The notes: a model not told the origin generated them from the sequence alone. Positions 1 to 8,716 are shown, numbered from the stretch's first letter. The stretch is DNA of 64,000 nucleotides from Streptomyces vilmorinianum (GCF_005517195.1 NZ_CP040244.1:1382001-1446000), one strand, 5' to 3'. Numbers and translations are program-made.

Positions 1-403
1 CCGCGCCCGTCGCCTCCACAGCGAGGACGACCACCAGCAGGAACCAGTACAGCCAGCCCACCGAGAAGCCCGCCCAGCGACCCAGCGCCCGCTCGGCGTG
101 GACGGAGAAGGCACCCGACGCGGGCATGGCCGCCGACATCTCGCCCAGCATCCGCATGATCAGCATCGCGAGCGTGCCCGCGATCAGATACGAGAGGACG
201 ATGCCCGGCCCGGCGACCGCGATCCCCGCGCCCGAGCCGACGAAGAGCCCGGCCCCGATCACCCCGCCCAGGCCCAGCATCGTCAGGTGACGCTGCTTCA
301 GCCCGTGGGAGAGCAGCTCCGGTTCGGCGACCAGGGGAGGGCGGGGAGGGAAGGAAGGGAGGGGAGCGAGGGGGTCGGCGGGGGACGGCGGGGCGTCGTG
401 CAT
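1..403 (-). CDS. Amino-acid permease (APC superfamily), N-terminal part, cut by window edge
   Basis: Reading the minus strand from an ATG at 403 gives 134 codons open to the window edge. After a Pro-rich cytoplasmic tail of about 40 residues come the first-helix segment GGVIGAGLFVGSG and then MRMLGEMSAAMPASG and GRWAGFSVGWLYWF, all diagnostic of AAT/GABA-type APC amino-acid/proton symporters. The visible part closely matches the complete permease at 2707-4149, so the two are paralogues. The C-terminal two thirds lie outside the window. Substrate cannot be read from this fragment. It is transcribed divergently from bioY, sharing the 404-657 intergenic region. Confidence 0.85.
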   Translation of the reverse strand, partial: MHDAPPSPADPLAPLPSFPPRPPLVAEPELLSHGLKQRHLTMLGLGGVIGAGLFVGSGAGIAVAGPGIVLSYLIAGTLAMLIMRMLGEMSAAMPASGAFSVHAERALGRWAGFSVGWLYWFLLVVVLAVEATGA

Positions 404-586
404 GGGGGCTCGCGCTCTCGGACGGTTTATGGAGACCCCACAGTCTCGCCGTTGACCGGCTCCTGGCGCAAAAGGGGCCTCTCGCACGGACTTCCCCGTG
501 ACAAGCATCACGTGGCGCGGCGCATGAAGTCGGGCCTTTGTCCGAAGTCGACGAAGTGCTCAACCCCGGCTTTGTGGACGGCTGAT

Positions 587-604
587 GGTGATCGCGCGTT
601 CACC
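587..604. promoter_or_regulatory. 18-bp near-perfect dyad upstream of bioY
   Basis: GGTGA/TCACC arms flank a self-complementary CGCGCG centre, and only one symmetric pair (592/599) is mismatched. It ends 53 bp before the bioY ATG, in the divergent region shared with the permease at 1-403. It looks like a dimeric-repressor operator. Actinobacterial biotin genes are often under a TetR-type regulator (BioQ), but I cannot match this site to that motif from sequence alone. Confidence 0.35.
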
Positions 605-657
605 CCTCGACTACGGTCGATCTGTCCTGCCCAGCCCCTCACCCCCGCGGAGTACCG

Positions 658-1260
658 ATGAGCACCGCCGCCGCCCCCGTCCGTTCCCTCGGCTCCCTCC
701 GCTCCGGGACGGTCCTCGCCGACCTGCTGCCGGCCGGCCGCACGCGGGACATCGCCCTGGTCGTCGGCGGCGCCGCCCTCACCGGCATCGCCGCGCAGAT
801 CGCGGTCCCGGTGCCCGGCTCCCCGGTCCCGGTCTCCGGCCAGACCTTCGCGGCCCTGCTCGTCGGCACCGCGCTCGGCGCCCGCCGCGGCTTCCTCTCC
901 CTCGCCCTGTACACGCTCGTCGGCATGGCGGGCATGCCCTGGTTCGCGCAGGCCTCCTCGGGCTGGGCGATGCCGTCCTTCGGATACGTGCTCGGCATGA
1001 TGCTCGCCGCCACGGTCGTCGGCGCCCTCGCGCGCCGCGGGGCGGACCGCTCCGTGCTCCGCACCGCGGGCGCGATGGCGCTCGGCTCCGTGATCATCTA
1101 CGCGGTGGGCGTGCCGTACCTGGCCCTCGCCACCGGCATGACGCTGTCGCAGGCGGTCGCCGCCGGCCTGACCCCGTTCCTGCTCGGCGACGCGCTCAAG
1201 GCCGCCCTCGCGATGGGCGCGCTGCCCACCGCGTGGAAGCTCATCGGCCGGAAGGGCTGA
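658..1260 (+). CDS. bioY: BioY biotin transporter (ECF S-component)
   Basis: This 200-residue integral membrane protein is the substrate-binding (S) component of an energy-coupling-factor biotin importer. About six hydrophobic segments are visible. The BioY signature is present: TGIAAQIAVPVPGSPVPVSGQTFAALLVG near residues 41-69 (shown here only by its PVPGSPVPVSGQTFA core), followed by GxxxGxxSLxLYxLxGxxGxPxFA. The length matches the family (about 190-200). No EcfA or EcfT genes lie nearby, so it must share a remote energising module or act alone, as reported for some BioY proteins. The ATG at 658 is preceded by a weak GCGGAG. The 3' end carries a tandem duplication that repeats the stop codon. 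Confidence 0.93.
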   Translation: MSTAAAPVRSLGSLRSGTVLADLLPAGRTRDIALVVGGAALTGIAAQIAVPVPGSPVPVSGQTFAALLVGTALGARRGFLSLALYTLVGMAGMPWFAQASSGWAMPSFGYVLGMMLAATVVGALARRGADRSVLRTAGAMALGSVIIYAVGVPYLALATGMTLSQAVAAGLTPFLLGDALKAALAMGALPTAWKLIGRKG

Positions 1261-1291
1261 CATCCGGAGGGCTGACATCCGGAGGGCTGAC
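1254..1291 (+). repeat. 15-bp tandem repeat spanning the bioY stop codon
   Basis: The unit GGGCTGACATCCGGA occurs at 1254-1268 and 1269-1283, with a partial third copy at 1284-1291. Because 15 bp is five codons, the TGA stop recurs in frame at 1258, 1273 and 1288. The third copy forms a GAGGGC/GCCCTC hairpin (1282-1297) that reaches the stop codon of the convergent FAD oxidase and could help terminate both genes. Confidence 0.8.
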
Positions 1292-1295
1292 GCCC

Positions 1296-2633
1296 TCAGT
1301 TCCGCCTGAAGAGGTTCGCCGGGTCGTACGCGGACTTCAGCCCGGCGAGCCTCTTCCGCGTCTCCGCGTCGTACAGGCCCTCCGTCCGCCGCCCGTCACC
1401 GAAGACGAAGTTGACCGCCCGGCCGAGCGTCCGGGGCGCCAGGGCAGCCTCCACGCGCGCGTGGAGCGCACGGACCGGGGCCGTACCCTCCGCGTCGAGC
1501 GGGTACAGCGCCCGCACCAGGAAGGCCGCCTCGCGGTACGGCACGGCATTCGGCCGCTCCACGGCGAGCGCCCCGCCCAGGTGGTTGATCTGTACGACGG
1601 CCATCCGCCCCGCCTTCGGCCCGGTCGCGTCCAGGACCTCGGCGGCCGCGTCCAGGTCCAGCTCGCTCACCAGGATCCCGTCGCCCCAGTAGGCGTGCGG
1701 GACGTCCGGGTCGCTGTGAATCGTGTGGCTCTCGGTGTACGGCATCTCCCGCAGGGAGTCCGAGAGCGCGGGACCGATCGCCCGCAGCGGCGCCACGAGC
1801 CGCTCGCCCTCCGCCGCCTCCCCGGTGAAGGCGACCCGTACCGAGATCACGTACCGGCCGCGCAGCTGCGGCGGAAGCGCCGGCATGTCCGGGTAGACCA
1901 GGGCGGCCAGGGACGACGTCAGGGTGTCCGGCAGAGTCTCGGTCCACCGCGCGTACGTCCGCAGGACCGCGGCCGGGTCGGTCGCGGCGCCGTCGAAGGC
2001 GATCGCTCCGCCGTAGAGCCGGGTGACCGGGACCAGGCCGATCTCCAGGGCGGTGACCACGCCCAGAGCGTGCCCACCGCCGAGCAGCCCCCGGTGGAGC
2101 TCCGGATCGCCGTCCGCGGTGACCCGGCGCAGCTCCCCGTCCGCCGTGACCAGCTCCAGCGCGCGCACATGGTCGGCGGTCCAGCCGAACTCCCGGGCCA
2201 GGATGCCGAGCCCGCCGCCCAGCGTGTACGCGACCGCTCCGACGCTCGGCGCCGAGCCGTTCAGCGGGGCGAGACCGTACGGGGCGGCCGCCTCGGCGAC
2301 CTGCCCCCAGCGCACCCCGGCCTCGACGCGCGCCGTGCGCGCCCCGGGGTCGACACGCACCCCGTCCATCCGCCGGGTCGTGATCAGCACCCCGCCCTCG
2401 GCCGCGCCGGTCAGCCCGTGCCCGGTGGCCTGGACGCGGACCGGCAGCCCGCGCCCCGCGGCGTACGAGACGGCGGCCCGGACCTCCTCGGCGCCGGTGG
2501 CCCCGACGATCAGTTCGGGGCGGAGCGCGAAGCCGGTCTGGAAGCCGGCGAGCTCCTCGTCGTACCCGGGGTCGCCGGGACGGAAGACGTGGGCGGCGGT
2601 GAGAGACGCGGTGGAAGGGGTGGTGGAAGACAT
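1296..2633 (-). CDS. FAD-linked oxidase, berberine-bridge (BBE) type
   Basis: The 445-residue protein has the PCMH-type FAD-binding domain (about residues 38-210) and a C-terminal BBE segment with NFVFGDGR and YDPANLFRRN. His72 in ATGHG occupies the site of covalent 8-alpha-histidyl FAD attachment. The second (Cys) attachment site of bicovalent enzymes is absent, so mono-covalent FAD is expected. Family members oxidise sugars, alkaloids or polyketides; the substrate here is unknown. The start is ATG 2633, because the only Shine-Dalgarno (GGAGAG) lies just upstream of it. An upstream in-frame start at 2687 would run through the operator-like dyad and is rejected. Two nested dyads precede the gene and suggest tight regulation. 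Confidence 0.88.
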   Translation of the reverse strand: MSSTTPSTASLTAAHVFRPGDPGYDEELAGFQTGFALRPELIVGATGAEEVRAAVSYAAGRGLPVRVQATGHGLTGAAEGGVLITTRRMDGVRVDPGARTARVEAGVRWGQVAEAAAPYGLAPLNGSAPSVGAVAYTLGGGLGILAREFGWTADHVRALELVTADGELRRVTADGDPELHRGLLGGGHALGVVTALEIGLVPVTRLYGGAIAFDGAATDPAAVLRTYARWTETLPDTLTSSLAALVYPDMPALPPQLRGRYVISVRVAFTGEAAEGERLVAPLRAIGPALSDSLREMPYTESHTIHSDPDVPHAYWGDGILVSELDLDAAAEVLDATGPKAGRMAVVQINHLGGALAVERPNAVPYREAAFLVRALYPLDAEGTAPVRALHARVEAALAPRTLGRAVNFVFGDGRRTEGLYDAETRKRLAGLKSAYDPANLFRRN

Positions 2634-2634
2634 C

Positions 2635-2672
2635 GGGAGGCTCTCCGTTCTCGTGGACAAGGAGAGCCTCCC
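2635..2672 (-). promoter_or_regulatory. RNA hairpin enclosing the ribosome-binding site of the FAD oxidase
   Basis: On the minus-strand transcript, perfect 12-bp arms (2672-2661 and 2646-2635; GGGAGGCTCTCC with GGAGAGCCTCCC) are separated by a 14-nt loop. The 3' arm contains the GGAGAG Shine-Dalgarno and ends one base before the start codon at 2633. Folding would therefore hide the ribosome-binding site. Confidence 0.6.
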
Positions 2673-2675
2673 GCG

Positions 2676-2702
2676 CATACCTGACAACGTCTGTCAGGTA
2701 TG
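2676..2702. promoter_or_regulatory. 27-bp operator-like inverted repeat
   Basis: CATACCTGACA and TGTCAGGTATG form perfect 11-bp arms around ACGTC. The site sits 43-69 bp upstream of the FAD-oxidase start and only 4 bp beyond the permease stop. It has no T-tract and is not GC-rich, so it resembles a TetR/MarR-type operator rather than a terminator. No regulator gene is adjacent. Confidence 0.55.
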
Positions 2703-2706
2703 GAAA

Positions 2707-4149
2707 CTACTTCTGCTCGGCCTTCGAGGCCTTCGCGAAGCGGTCCTTGACCAGCGCGATCGCAAGCACCAGCGCCGCGACGAGGAGCGAGAGCACGACC
2801 TGCTCACGCGCGCTGCCGCCGTCGTAGACCATGTAGCCGAGGACGAAGACGATCATCGCGATGGTCGCCCAGGTCAGATACGGGAAGAGCCACATCTTCA
2901 CGACCAGCTTCTCGGGCGTCTCGCGCTGGATGATCCCGCGCATCCGCAGCTGGGTCAGACAGATGACCAGCCAGACGAAGAGCGCGACCGCGCCGGAGGA
3001 GTTCAGCAGGAAGGCGAAGACGTCGTCCGGCCGCCAGTAGTTGAAGAAGACGGCGACGAAGCCGAAGACCACGGAGGCGAGGATCGCCGCCGTCGGCACG
3101 CCCCGCGCGTTGGTACGGGCGAACGCCTTCGGCGCGTCGCCGCGCTGCCCGAGCGAGAAGGCCATGCGGGAGGCGGTGTAGAGACCCGAGTTCAGGCAGG
3201 AGAGGACGGCCGTCAGAACGATCACGTTCATGACCTGGCCGGCGTGCGGGATGCCGATGGAGTCGAGGGCGGCGACGTACGAGCCCTTCTCGACGATCGA
3301 CTTGTCGTTCCACGGCAGCAGGGTCAGGACGACGAAGATCGAGCCCAGGTAGAAGACGCCGATCCGCCAGATCACGCTGTTGGTGGCCTTGGTGACGGCG
3401 CGCTGCGGGTCCTCGGACTCGCCGGCGGCGAGGGTGACGATCTCGCTGCCCATGAAGGAGAAGACGACCATCAGCACACCGGTGAGGATCGCGCCCGCGC
3501 CCATCGGGAAGAAGCCCCCGGCGTCGGTGAGGTGGGCGAAGCCCGCGCCCGGGTTGTCCGAGCCGGGCAGCAGGCCGAAGACGGCGAGGAAGCCGACGAC
3601 GACGAAGGCGGCGATCGCGACGACCTTGATGCCGGCGAACCAGAACTCGAACTCTCCGTACGAGGAGACGGAGGCGAGGTTGGTCGCGGTCAGCACGACC
3701 ATCACGATGAGGGCCCAGCCCCACTGCGGCACGGCCGGGATCCAGCTCTCCAGGATCACCGCGCCGGCGGTCGCCTCGACGGCGAGCACGACGACCCAGA
3801 AGAACCAGTACAGCCAGCCGATGGTGAATCCGGCCCAGCGGCCGAGCGCCTGGTCGGCGTAGGCGGAGAAGGAGCCGGACGACGGCCGGGCGGCGGCCAT
3901 CTCGCCGAGCATCCGCATCACGAAGACGACCATCGCGCCGACGAGCGCGTAGGAGAGGAGGATCGCGGGACCGGCCGCGGCGATGCCGGAGCTGGAGCCG
4001 ACGAACAGTCCGGCGCCGATGACGCCGCCGATGGCGATCATCGAGAGATGGCGGTTCTTCAGGCCGGCCTTGAGCCCGTCGGAGGACTGCGAATTACCGG
4101 GGTCGCCGGTCGTTCCGCCTTCCTTCGTGAGGGTCGGCTGCGTATTCAT
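2707..4149 (-). CDS. Amino-acid permease of the APC family (GABA/proline-type)
   Basis: The 480-residue protein has about 12 hydrophobic segments. It shows the AAT-family helix-1 motif GGVIGAGLFVGSSSG, MRMLGEMAAARPSSGSF, and the amphipathic SFMGSEIVTLAAGESEDP segment that aligns with GABA permeases. These import neutral amino acids or gamma-aminobutyrate with protons. ATG 4149 is preceded by GGAAGC. It is a paralogue of the truncated permease at 1-403. The gene is divergent from rpiB; four 11-bp tandem repeats lie between them. The exact substrate is not readable from sequence. Confidence 0.9.
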   Translation of the reverse strand: MNTQPTLTKEGGTTGDPGNSQSSDGLKAGLKNRHLSMIAIGGVIGAGLFVGSSSGIAAAGPAILLSYALVGAMVVFVMRMLGEMAAARPSSGSFSAYADQALGRWAGFTIGWLYWFFWVVVLAVEATAGAVILESWIPAVPQWGWALIVMVVLTATNLASVSSYGEFEFWFAGIKVVAIAAFVVVGFLAVFGLLPGSDNPGAGFAHLTDAGGFFPMGAGAILTGVLMVVFSFMGSEIVTLAAGESEDPQRAVTKATNSVIWRIGVFYLGSIFVVLTLLPWNDKSIVEKGSYVAALDSIGIPHAGQVMNVIVLTAVLSCLNSGLYTASRMAFSLGQRGDAPKAFARTNARGVPTAAILASVVFGFVAVFFNYWRPDDVFAFLLNSSGAVALFVWLVICLTQLRMRGIIQRETPEKLVVKMWLFPYLTWATIAMIVFVLGYMVYDGGSAREQVVLSLLVAALVLAIALVKDRFAKASKAEQK

Positions 4150-4268
4150 GAACGCTTCCTTAGGTCAGGGGTGCACTCGGGTCGCGAGCCCGTGCATTGA
4201 ACCCTGTGACCCGGGTAGATCGGAAGCGTCGATTCCAGATCGTTGCAAGAGGGGCGAAAGGCCCGGAT

Positions 4269-4310
4269 CGGAACAGGCTCGGAACAGGCTCGGAACTGGC
4301 CCGGAACAGG
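4269..4310. repeat. 11-bp tandem repeats in the permease/rpiB divergent promoter region
   Basis: The unit CGGAACAGGCT is repeated exactly at 4269-4279 and 4280-4290, again with two changes at 4291-4301, and partly at 4302-4310. The 11-bp period is about one helical turn, so proteins bound to each copy would line up on one DNA face. The array ends 57 bp before the rpiB ATG and starts 119 bp before the permease ATG. Confidence 0.8.
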
Positions 4311-4367
4311 TGACGGGCACGACCCCGCTGACCGCTGCCCGGGCCCCCGCGTGCCACACTCGGAACC

Positions 4368-4856
<489 letters not shown>

Positions 4857-4920
4857 CCGCCCGTCCCCCGTGCCGCCGGCTCACCCCGGCGGCACGGCCA
4901 TGCCGTCGAGGAGAACAGCA

Positions 4921-5730
4921 GTGCCCGAGGGGCATACGATCCACCGCCTCGCCGAGGACCACCTGGAGCGCTTCGCCGGACGGCCCGTGCGCGCGAGCAG
5001 CCCGCAGGGAAAGTTCTCCGACAGCGCGGCGCTCCTCGACGGCCTGGTCCTGGACGGCGTCGACGCCCATGGAAAGCACCTCTTCCTCGGCTTCGAGGAC
5101 ACCGGCTGGGTCCACATCCACCTCGGCCTCTTCGGCAAGCTCGGTTTCGGTACGGCTCCGGCGCCGCCGCCCACCGACACCGTCCGGCTGCGCCTCGTCA
5201 ACGACGACCACTACGCCGACCTGCGCGGCCCGACCACCTGCGCGCTGATCACCGAGCCCGAGAAGCGGGCGATACACGACCGCCTCGGCCCGGACCCGCT
5301 CCGCGGCGGCGACGACCCCGACAAGGCGTGGCGCCGGATCTCGAAGTCCCGCACGACGATCGCGGCCCTGCTCATGGACCAGAAGGTCATCGCGGGCGTC
5401 GGGAACGTCTACCGGGCGGAGGTGCTTTTCCGTCACGGCATCGACCCGTACCGCGCGGGCAAGGATCTGACGCGGCGGGAGTGGACCGCGATCTGGACGG
5501 ACCTCGTGGACCTGATGCGTGAGGGCGTCCGCCACAACCGCATCGACACGGTCCGCCCCGAGCACACCCCCGAGGCGATGGGCCGCCCGCCGCGCGTCGA
5601 CGACCACGGCGGCGAGGTCTACGTCTACCGCAGGGCCCTGCGGCCCTGCCACATCTGCGGCGCCGAGATCCGCACCGCCGACCTCGCCACCCGCAACCTC
5701 TTCTGGTGCCCGACCTGCCAGCAGGCCTGA
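4921..5730 (+). CDS. Fpg/Nei-family DNA glycosylase / AP lyase (endonuclease VIII-like)
   Basis: The 269-residue base-excision-repair enzyme starts at GTG 4921, fixed by GAGGAG 8 bp upstream and by the need to place catalytic Pro-Glu immediately after the initiator Met (MPEGHTIHR). An upstream in-frame start would bury this N-terminus. The middle holds the helix-two-turns-helix region with Asn in GVGNVYRAE. The C-terminus has a zinc finger with CHIC and CPTC. Nei-type enzymes excise oxidised pyrimidines and cleave the abasic site. The sequence agrees better with the actinobacterial Nei2 branch than with MutM. Confidence 0.9.
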   Translation: MPEGHTIHRLAEDHLERFAGRPVRASSPQGKFSDSAALLDGLVLDGVDAHGKHLFLGFEDTGWVHIHLGLFGKLGFGTAPAPPPTDTVRLRLVNDDHYADLRGPTTCALITEPEKRAIHDRLGPDPLRGGDDPDKAWRRISKSRTTIAALLMDQKVIAGVGNVYRAEVLFRHGIDPYRAGKDLTRREWTAIWTDLVDLMREGVRHNRIDTVRPEHTPEAMGRPPRVDDHGGEVYVYRRALRPCHICGAEIRTADLATRNLFWCPTCQQA

Positions 5731-5741
5731 GACCAACCCTT

Positions 5742-5793
5742 CCGCACGGGACGGCGCCCTGGCGGGCGCCTCAAACGCCTAGAACCCGTGCGG
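5742..5793. terminator. Nested bidirectional terminator between convergent genes
   Basis: The inner hairpin GGCGCCC (5753-5759) / GGGCGCC (5764-5770) has a TGGC loop. The outer stem CCGCACGGG (5742-5750) / CCCGTGCGG (5785-5793) overlaps the last codons of the acetyltransferase gene. It lies between the ends of the glycosylase and acetyltransferase genes. Confidence 0.6.
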
Positions 5794-7008
5794 CAACCAC
5801 GGCGCCACGGGTGACCCGAACGCCACGGACGCCTCCACCAGCGCGCCCCGCCGAAGCTCCCGCACCCGCCCCGCCGCGGCCAGCGAGACCAGCGAGGTCG
5901 CGCCCAGGTACGCCGCGCCCAACTCCCGTACGGACAACGCGACATCCGCCGCGTCCTCCGTCCGTACGCACGCCGCCCCCTTCGCGTCCCCCGTCAGCCG
6001 CCAACGCCCCTCGTTCCACGGGCAGAACGCGTCCGCGACCTCGAACACCACATCCACCGGCGCCTGGTACGTCCGCGCCTCCAGCGCCGCGCCCACGTCC
6101 ACCACCCGCAGATGCATCGCGTCCCGCTGCGTCGGCGTGCACCGCCGTACATCCGTCACCAGGTGCTGCCACGCGTCGTCCACCGGCCGGCTGTGGATCT
6201 GGACCGACGAGGTCAGGTCGATCGAGCAGAGGAACCGCCACAGCGCCGCCTCCGCCGCCGGGTCCAGCGCCTCCAGGTCCTTCAGCAGCACACTGCCGTC
6301 GACCCCCGCGGGCGACCAGTTCGGCTTGATCGCGTACAGCGCGTACCCGACGACCTCCCCGTCCCGCTCCGCCAGCACACACTGCCGCGGCGAGGCTCCG
6401 CCCCGCTCGCTCTCCGGGTCCAGCCGCGGCAGCTGCTCCCACTTCGGCTGCCGGGCGGTCATCCCCGGCCGGGCCGGGACCCGCCGCGCGTACACCGCCT
6501 CGCACTCCGCCGCCGCCTTCGCAGGATCGGCCTGCCGCAGCACCACCTCGTCGGTGCCCTCCGGCACCGTGAGCCGCACCCGGTACGTGTCGATCGTCGC
6601 CCGGGTCGTGAACGTGGCGATGCCGTAGCCGAACCGTCCGTAGATCTCGGGCTCCGAGGCGGTCAGAACGGCCAGCGGCTCGCCCCACGCCCGTACGTCG
6701 TCGAGCTGACGCCGCATCATCGAGGTGAGGATCCCGCGCCGCCGGTGCGTCGCGGCCACACTCACCATCGTGACGCCCGCCGCCGGAACGATCGCCCCAC
6801 CCGGCACGGAGAGCCGGAACGAGAACGCCCCCGCCGTACCGACGCAGCGCTCCCCGTCCCAGACCCCGATGAACCGGTCGAACTCGGTCAGCTCCCGCCA
6901 GAGCTTCCGTTCCTGCGGCGACTCCGGAACGCCTCCGAACGAGAGTTCCAGCGTCCCGTACCACTCGTCCCAGTCGGCCGGATCGAGTACCCGCAGCTCA
7001 GTCGTCAT
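5779..7008 (-). CDS. Eis-like GNAT N-acetyltransferase
   Basis: The 409-residue protein has the Eis architecture: an N-terminal GNAT domain, a second GNAT-like domain and a C-terminal SCP2-like domain. The acetyl-CoA loop VSVAATHRRRGILTSMM is at residues 83-99. The segment YGRFGYG (123-129) carries the Tyr used as general acid. The chain ends in Phe, whose terminal carboxylate is the catalytic base in mycobacterial Eis. Family members acetylate amines, including aminoglycosides, at several positions; the natural substrate here is unknown. ATG 7008 is the only good start. The gene is divergent from the phosphatase gene at 7117. Confidence 0.88.
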   Translation of the reverse strand: MTTELRVLDPADWDEWYGTLELSFGGVPESPQERKLWRELTEFDRFIGVWDGERCVGTAGAFSFRLSVPGGAIVPAAGVTMVSVAATHRRRGILTSMMRRQLDDVRAWGEPLAVLTASEPEIYGRFGYGIATFTTRATIDTYRVRLTVPEGTDEVVLRQADPAKAAAECEAVYARRVPARPGMTARQPKWEQLPRLDPESERGGASPRQCVLAERDGEVVGYALYAIKPNWSPAGVDGSVLLKDLEALDPAAEAALWRFLCSIDLTSSVQIHSRPVDDAWQHLVTDVRRCTPTQRDAMHLRVVDVGAALEARTYQAPVDVVFEVADAFCPWNEGRWRLTGDAKGAACVRTEDAADVALSVRELGAAYLGATSLVSLAAAGRVRELRRGALVEASVAFGSPVAPWLPHGF

Positions 7009-7116
7009 ATGCCATCGATATCAGCGCACGCCGGACCGACGCGACCCGATTTCGCGCGCAATGTCTGAGGGGTCCCCCCTGCACGAGGGCCGACCGGGTG
7101 GATAGGGTCCAGGCCA

Positions 7117-8262
7117 ATGAGAAATCGCGTGGGTGTCGACTCGTACACGGCCCGGATGCGCAAGAGCGCGCACCGGGCCCGCATCGCGCTGCGCAAGTCG
7201 GGTGTCGACTACTTCCGCGGCGAGGGTTCCGACTGGCTCGCCTTCGCCGGTCTCCTGCTCACCATCCCGGCGATCACCTGGGGCACGCTCGCCAACCCGG
7301 TGTGGTGCGCGCCCGCCGCGCTCGTCCTGCCGATCGTCGCCGGGGGACTGCTGCTGCGTCCCGCGAGCCTGCTCGGCCTGTACGCCGCGGCCGCCGGCGC
7401 CCTGATCGTCGAGTCGGTCGTGCTCGGCCCGTACACCCAGGGCCCGGCCCGGGTCACGCCGGGAACGGTCCTGGTCGTCGCGGCCTGCGGACTGTTCGGG
7501 CTGCTCATCGCCCAGTTCCGGGCCCGGGTCGGCGTGCCCTGGCGGCGCGGCGGCACCATGCTCTTCGACCTGCGCGAACGCATCCGGGCGCAGAGCGCCC
7601 TGCCCCGGCTGCCCCAGGGCTGGCACCGCGAGATGGCGCTGCGCCCGGCCGGCGGCCAGTCCTTCTCCGGCGACTTCGTCGTCGCGTCCCGTACGAACGG
7701 CGGACGGACGCTGGAGGTCCTGCTCACGGACGTGTCCGGCAAGGGCATGGACGCCGGATCGCGCGCCCTGCTCCTCTCCGGGGCCTTCGGCGGGCTGCTC
7801 GGCTCTCTGCCACCGCACGGCTTCCTGTCGGCCGCCAACGGCTATCTGCTGCGCCAGGACTGGGACGAGGGCTTCGCCACCTCCATCCACCTGGTCCTGG
7901 ACCTGGAGTCCGGGGACTACGAACTGCTGTCGGCCGGCCACCTGCCCGCGCTCCAGCTCCACGCGGGCAGCGGACGCTGGGAGGAGAAGACAGGCGAGGG
8001 CCCGCTCCTCGGCGTCTACGACGGCGCCGAGTTCCACCCGGTCAAGGGCTCCCTGCGGCCCGGAGACGTCCTGATGCTCTTCACCGACGGTCTGGTGGAG
8101 TCCGCCGACCGGGACATCGCCGAGGGCATCGACCGCCTGACGGGCGAGGCCGACCGCTACGTCTCCTCGGGCTTCGAGGGCGCGGCCTGGCACCTCATCG
8201 AGGCCTGCGCCAAGGACGTCAACGACGACCGGGCCCTCCTTCTCATCAGCCGGAAGGCGTGA
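7117..8262 (+). CDS. Membrane-anchored PP2C-type (SpoIIE-domain) serine phosphatase
   Basis: The 381-residue protein has three or four hydrophobic segments in residues 40-132 and a C-terminal PPM/SpoIIE phosphatase domain (about 165-380). Metal-binding Asp residues are visible in SFSGDFVV, LLTDVSGKGMDAG and LMLFTDGLVES. Such streptomycete phosphatases usually dephosphorylate anti-sigma-factor antagonists, but no anti-sigma gene is adjacent. ATG 7117 has TAGGGT (7103-7108) 8 nt upstream and only a weak AGG, suggesting a leaderless transcript. The HD-domain gene starts 4 bp after the stop, so the two are probably co-transcribed. Confidence 0.9.
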   Translation: MRNRVGVDSYTARMRKSAHRARIALRKSGVDYFRGEGSDWLAFAGLLLTIPAITWGTLANPVWCAPAALVLPIVAGGLLLRPASLLGLYAAAAGALIVESVVLGPYTQGPARVTPGTVLVVAACGLFGLLIAQFRARVGVPWRRGGTMLFDLRERIRAQSALPRLPQGWHREMALRPAGGQSFSGDFVVASRTNGGRTLEVLLTDVSGKGMDAGSRALLLSGAFGGLLGSLPPHGFLSAANGYLLRQDWDEGFATSIHLVLDLESGDYELLSAGHLPALQLHAGSGRWEEKTGEGPLLGVYDGAEFHPVKGSLRPGDVLMLFTDGLVESADRDIAEGIDRLTGEADRYVSSGFEGAAWHLIEACAKDVNDDRALLLISRKA

Positions 8263-8266
8263 CGCC

Positions 8267-8716
8267 ATGACGCACCTCACGCTCGCCCAGGTCGAAGCCC
8301 TCGCCGTCGCGGCCCACGAGGGCCAGACCGACAAGGCGGGACGCCCGTACGCCGAGCATCTGCGGGCGGTGGCCGAGGGGGTACGGGCGCGGGGCGGGAG
8401 CGAGGAGCAGATCGCCGCCGCCTGGCTGCACGACTCCGTCGAGGACGACGCGCTCTCCGCCGAGTGGCTGGAATCCGCCGAGCTCCCGCGCGTGGTCAAG
8501 GACATGGTCCTGGCGCTCACCAAGCGCCCGGGGGAGTCGCCGGAGTCGTACACGGGACGCGTTCTCGCCGTCCCGGGCGCCCTCCTGGTCAAGGAGGCCG
8601 ACCTCGCCCACAACGCGGACCCGGCCCGTCTCGCGGTCCTCGACGAGCCGACGAGGACCCGCCTGACCACCAAGTACGCCACCGTACGAAGGCTGCTCGG
8701 GCTCAGCACCGACTGA
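8267..8716 (+). CDS. HD-domain phosphohydrolase (SpoT/MESH1-like hydrolase fold)
   Basis: The 149-residue protein is an all-helical single HD domain. It has an early His (HEGQTDKAG), His31 and the metal-binding HDSVED at residues 55-60, the arrangement of ppGpp hydrolases of the SpoT/MESH1 type. There is no synthetase domain. It may hydrolyse (p)ppGpp or another nucleotide, an inference from the fold only. The start is 4 bp after the phosphatase stop, so translation is probably coupled. Confidence 0.82.
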   Translation: MTHLTLAQVEALAVAAHEGQTDKAGRPYAEHLRAVAEGVRARGGSEEQIAAAWLHDSVEDDALSAEWLESAELPRVVKDMVLALTKRPGESPESYTGRVLAVPGALLVKEADLAHNADPARLAVLDEPTRTRLTTKYATVRRLLGLSTD

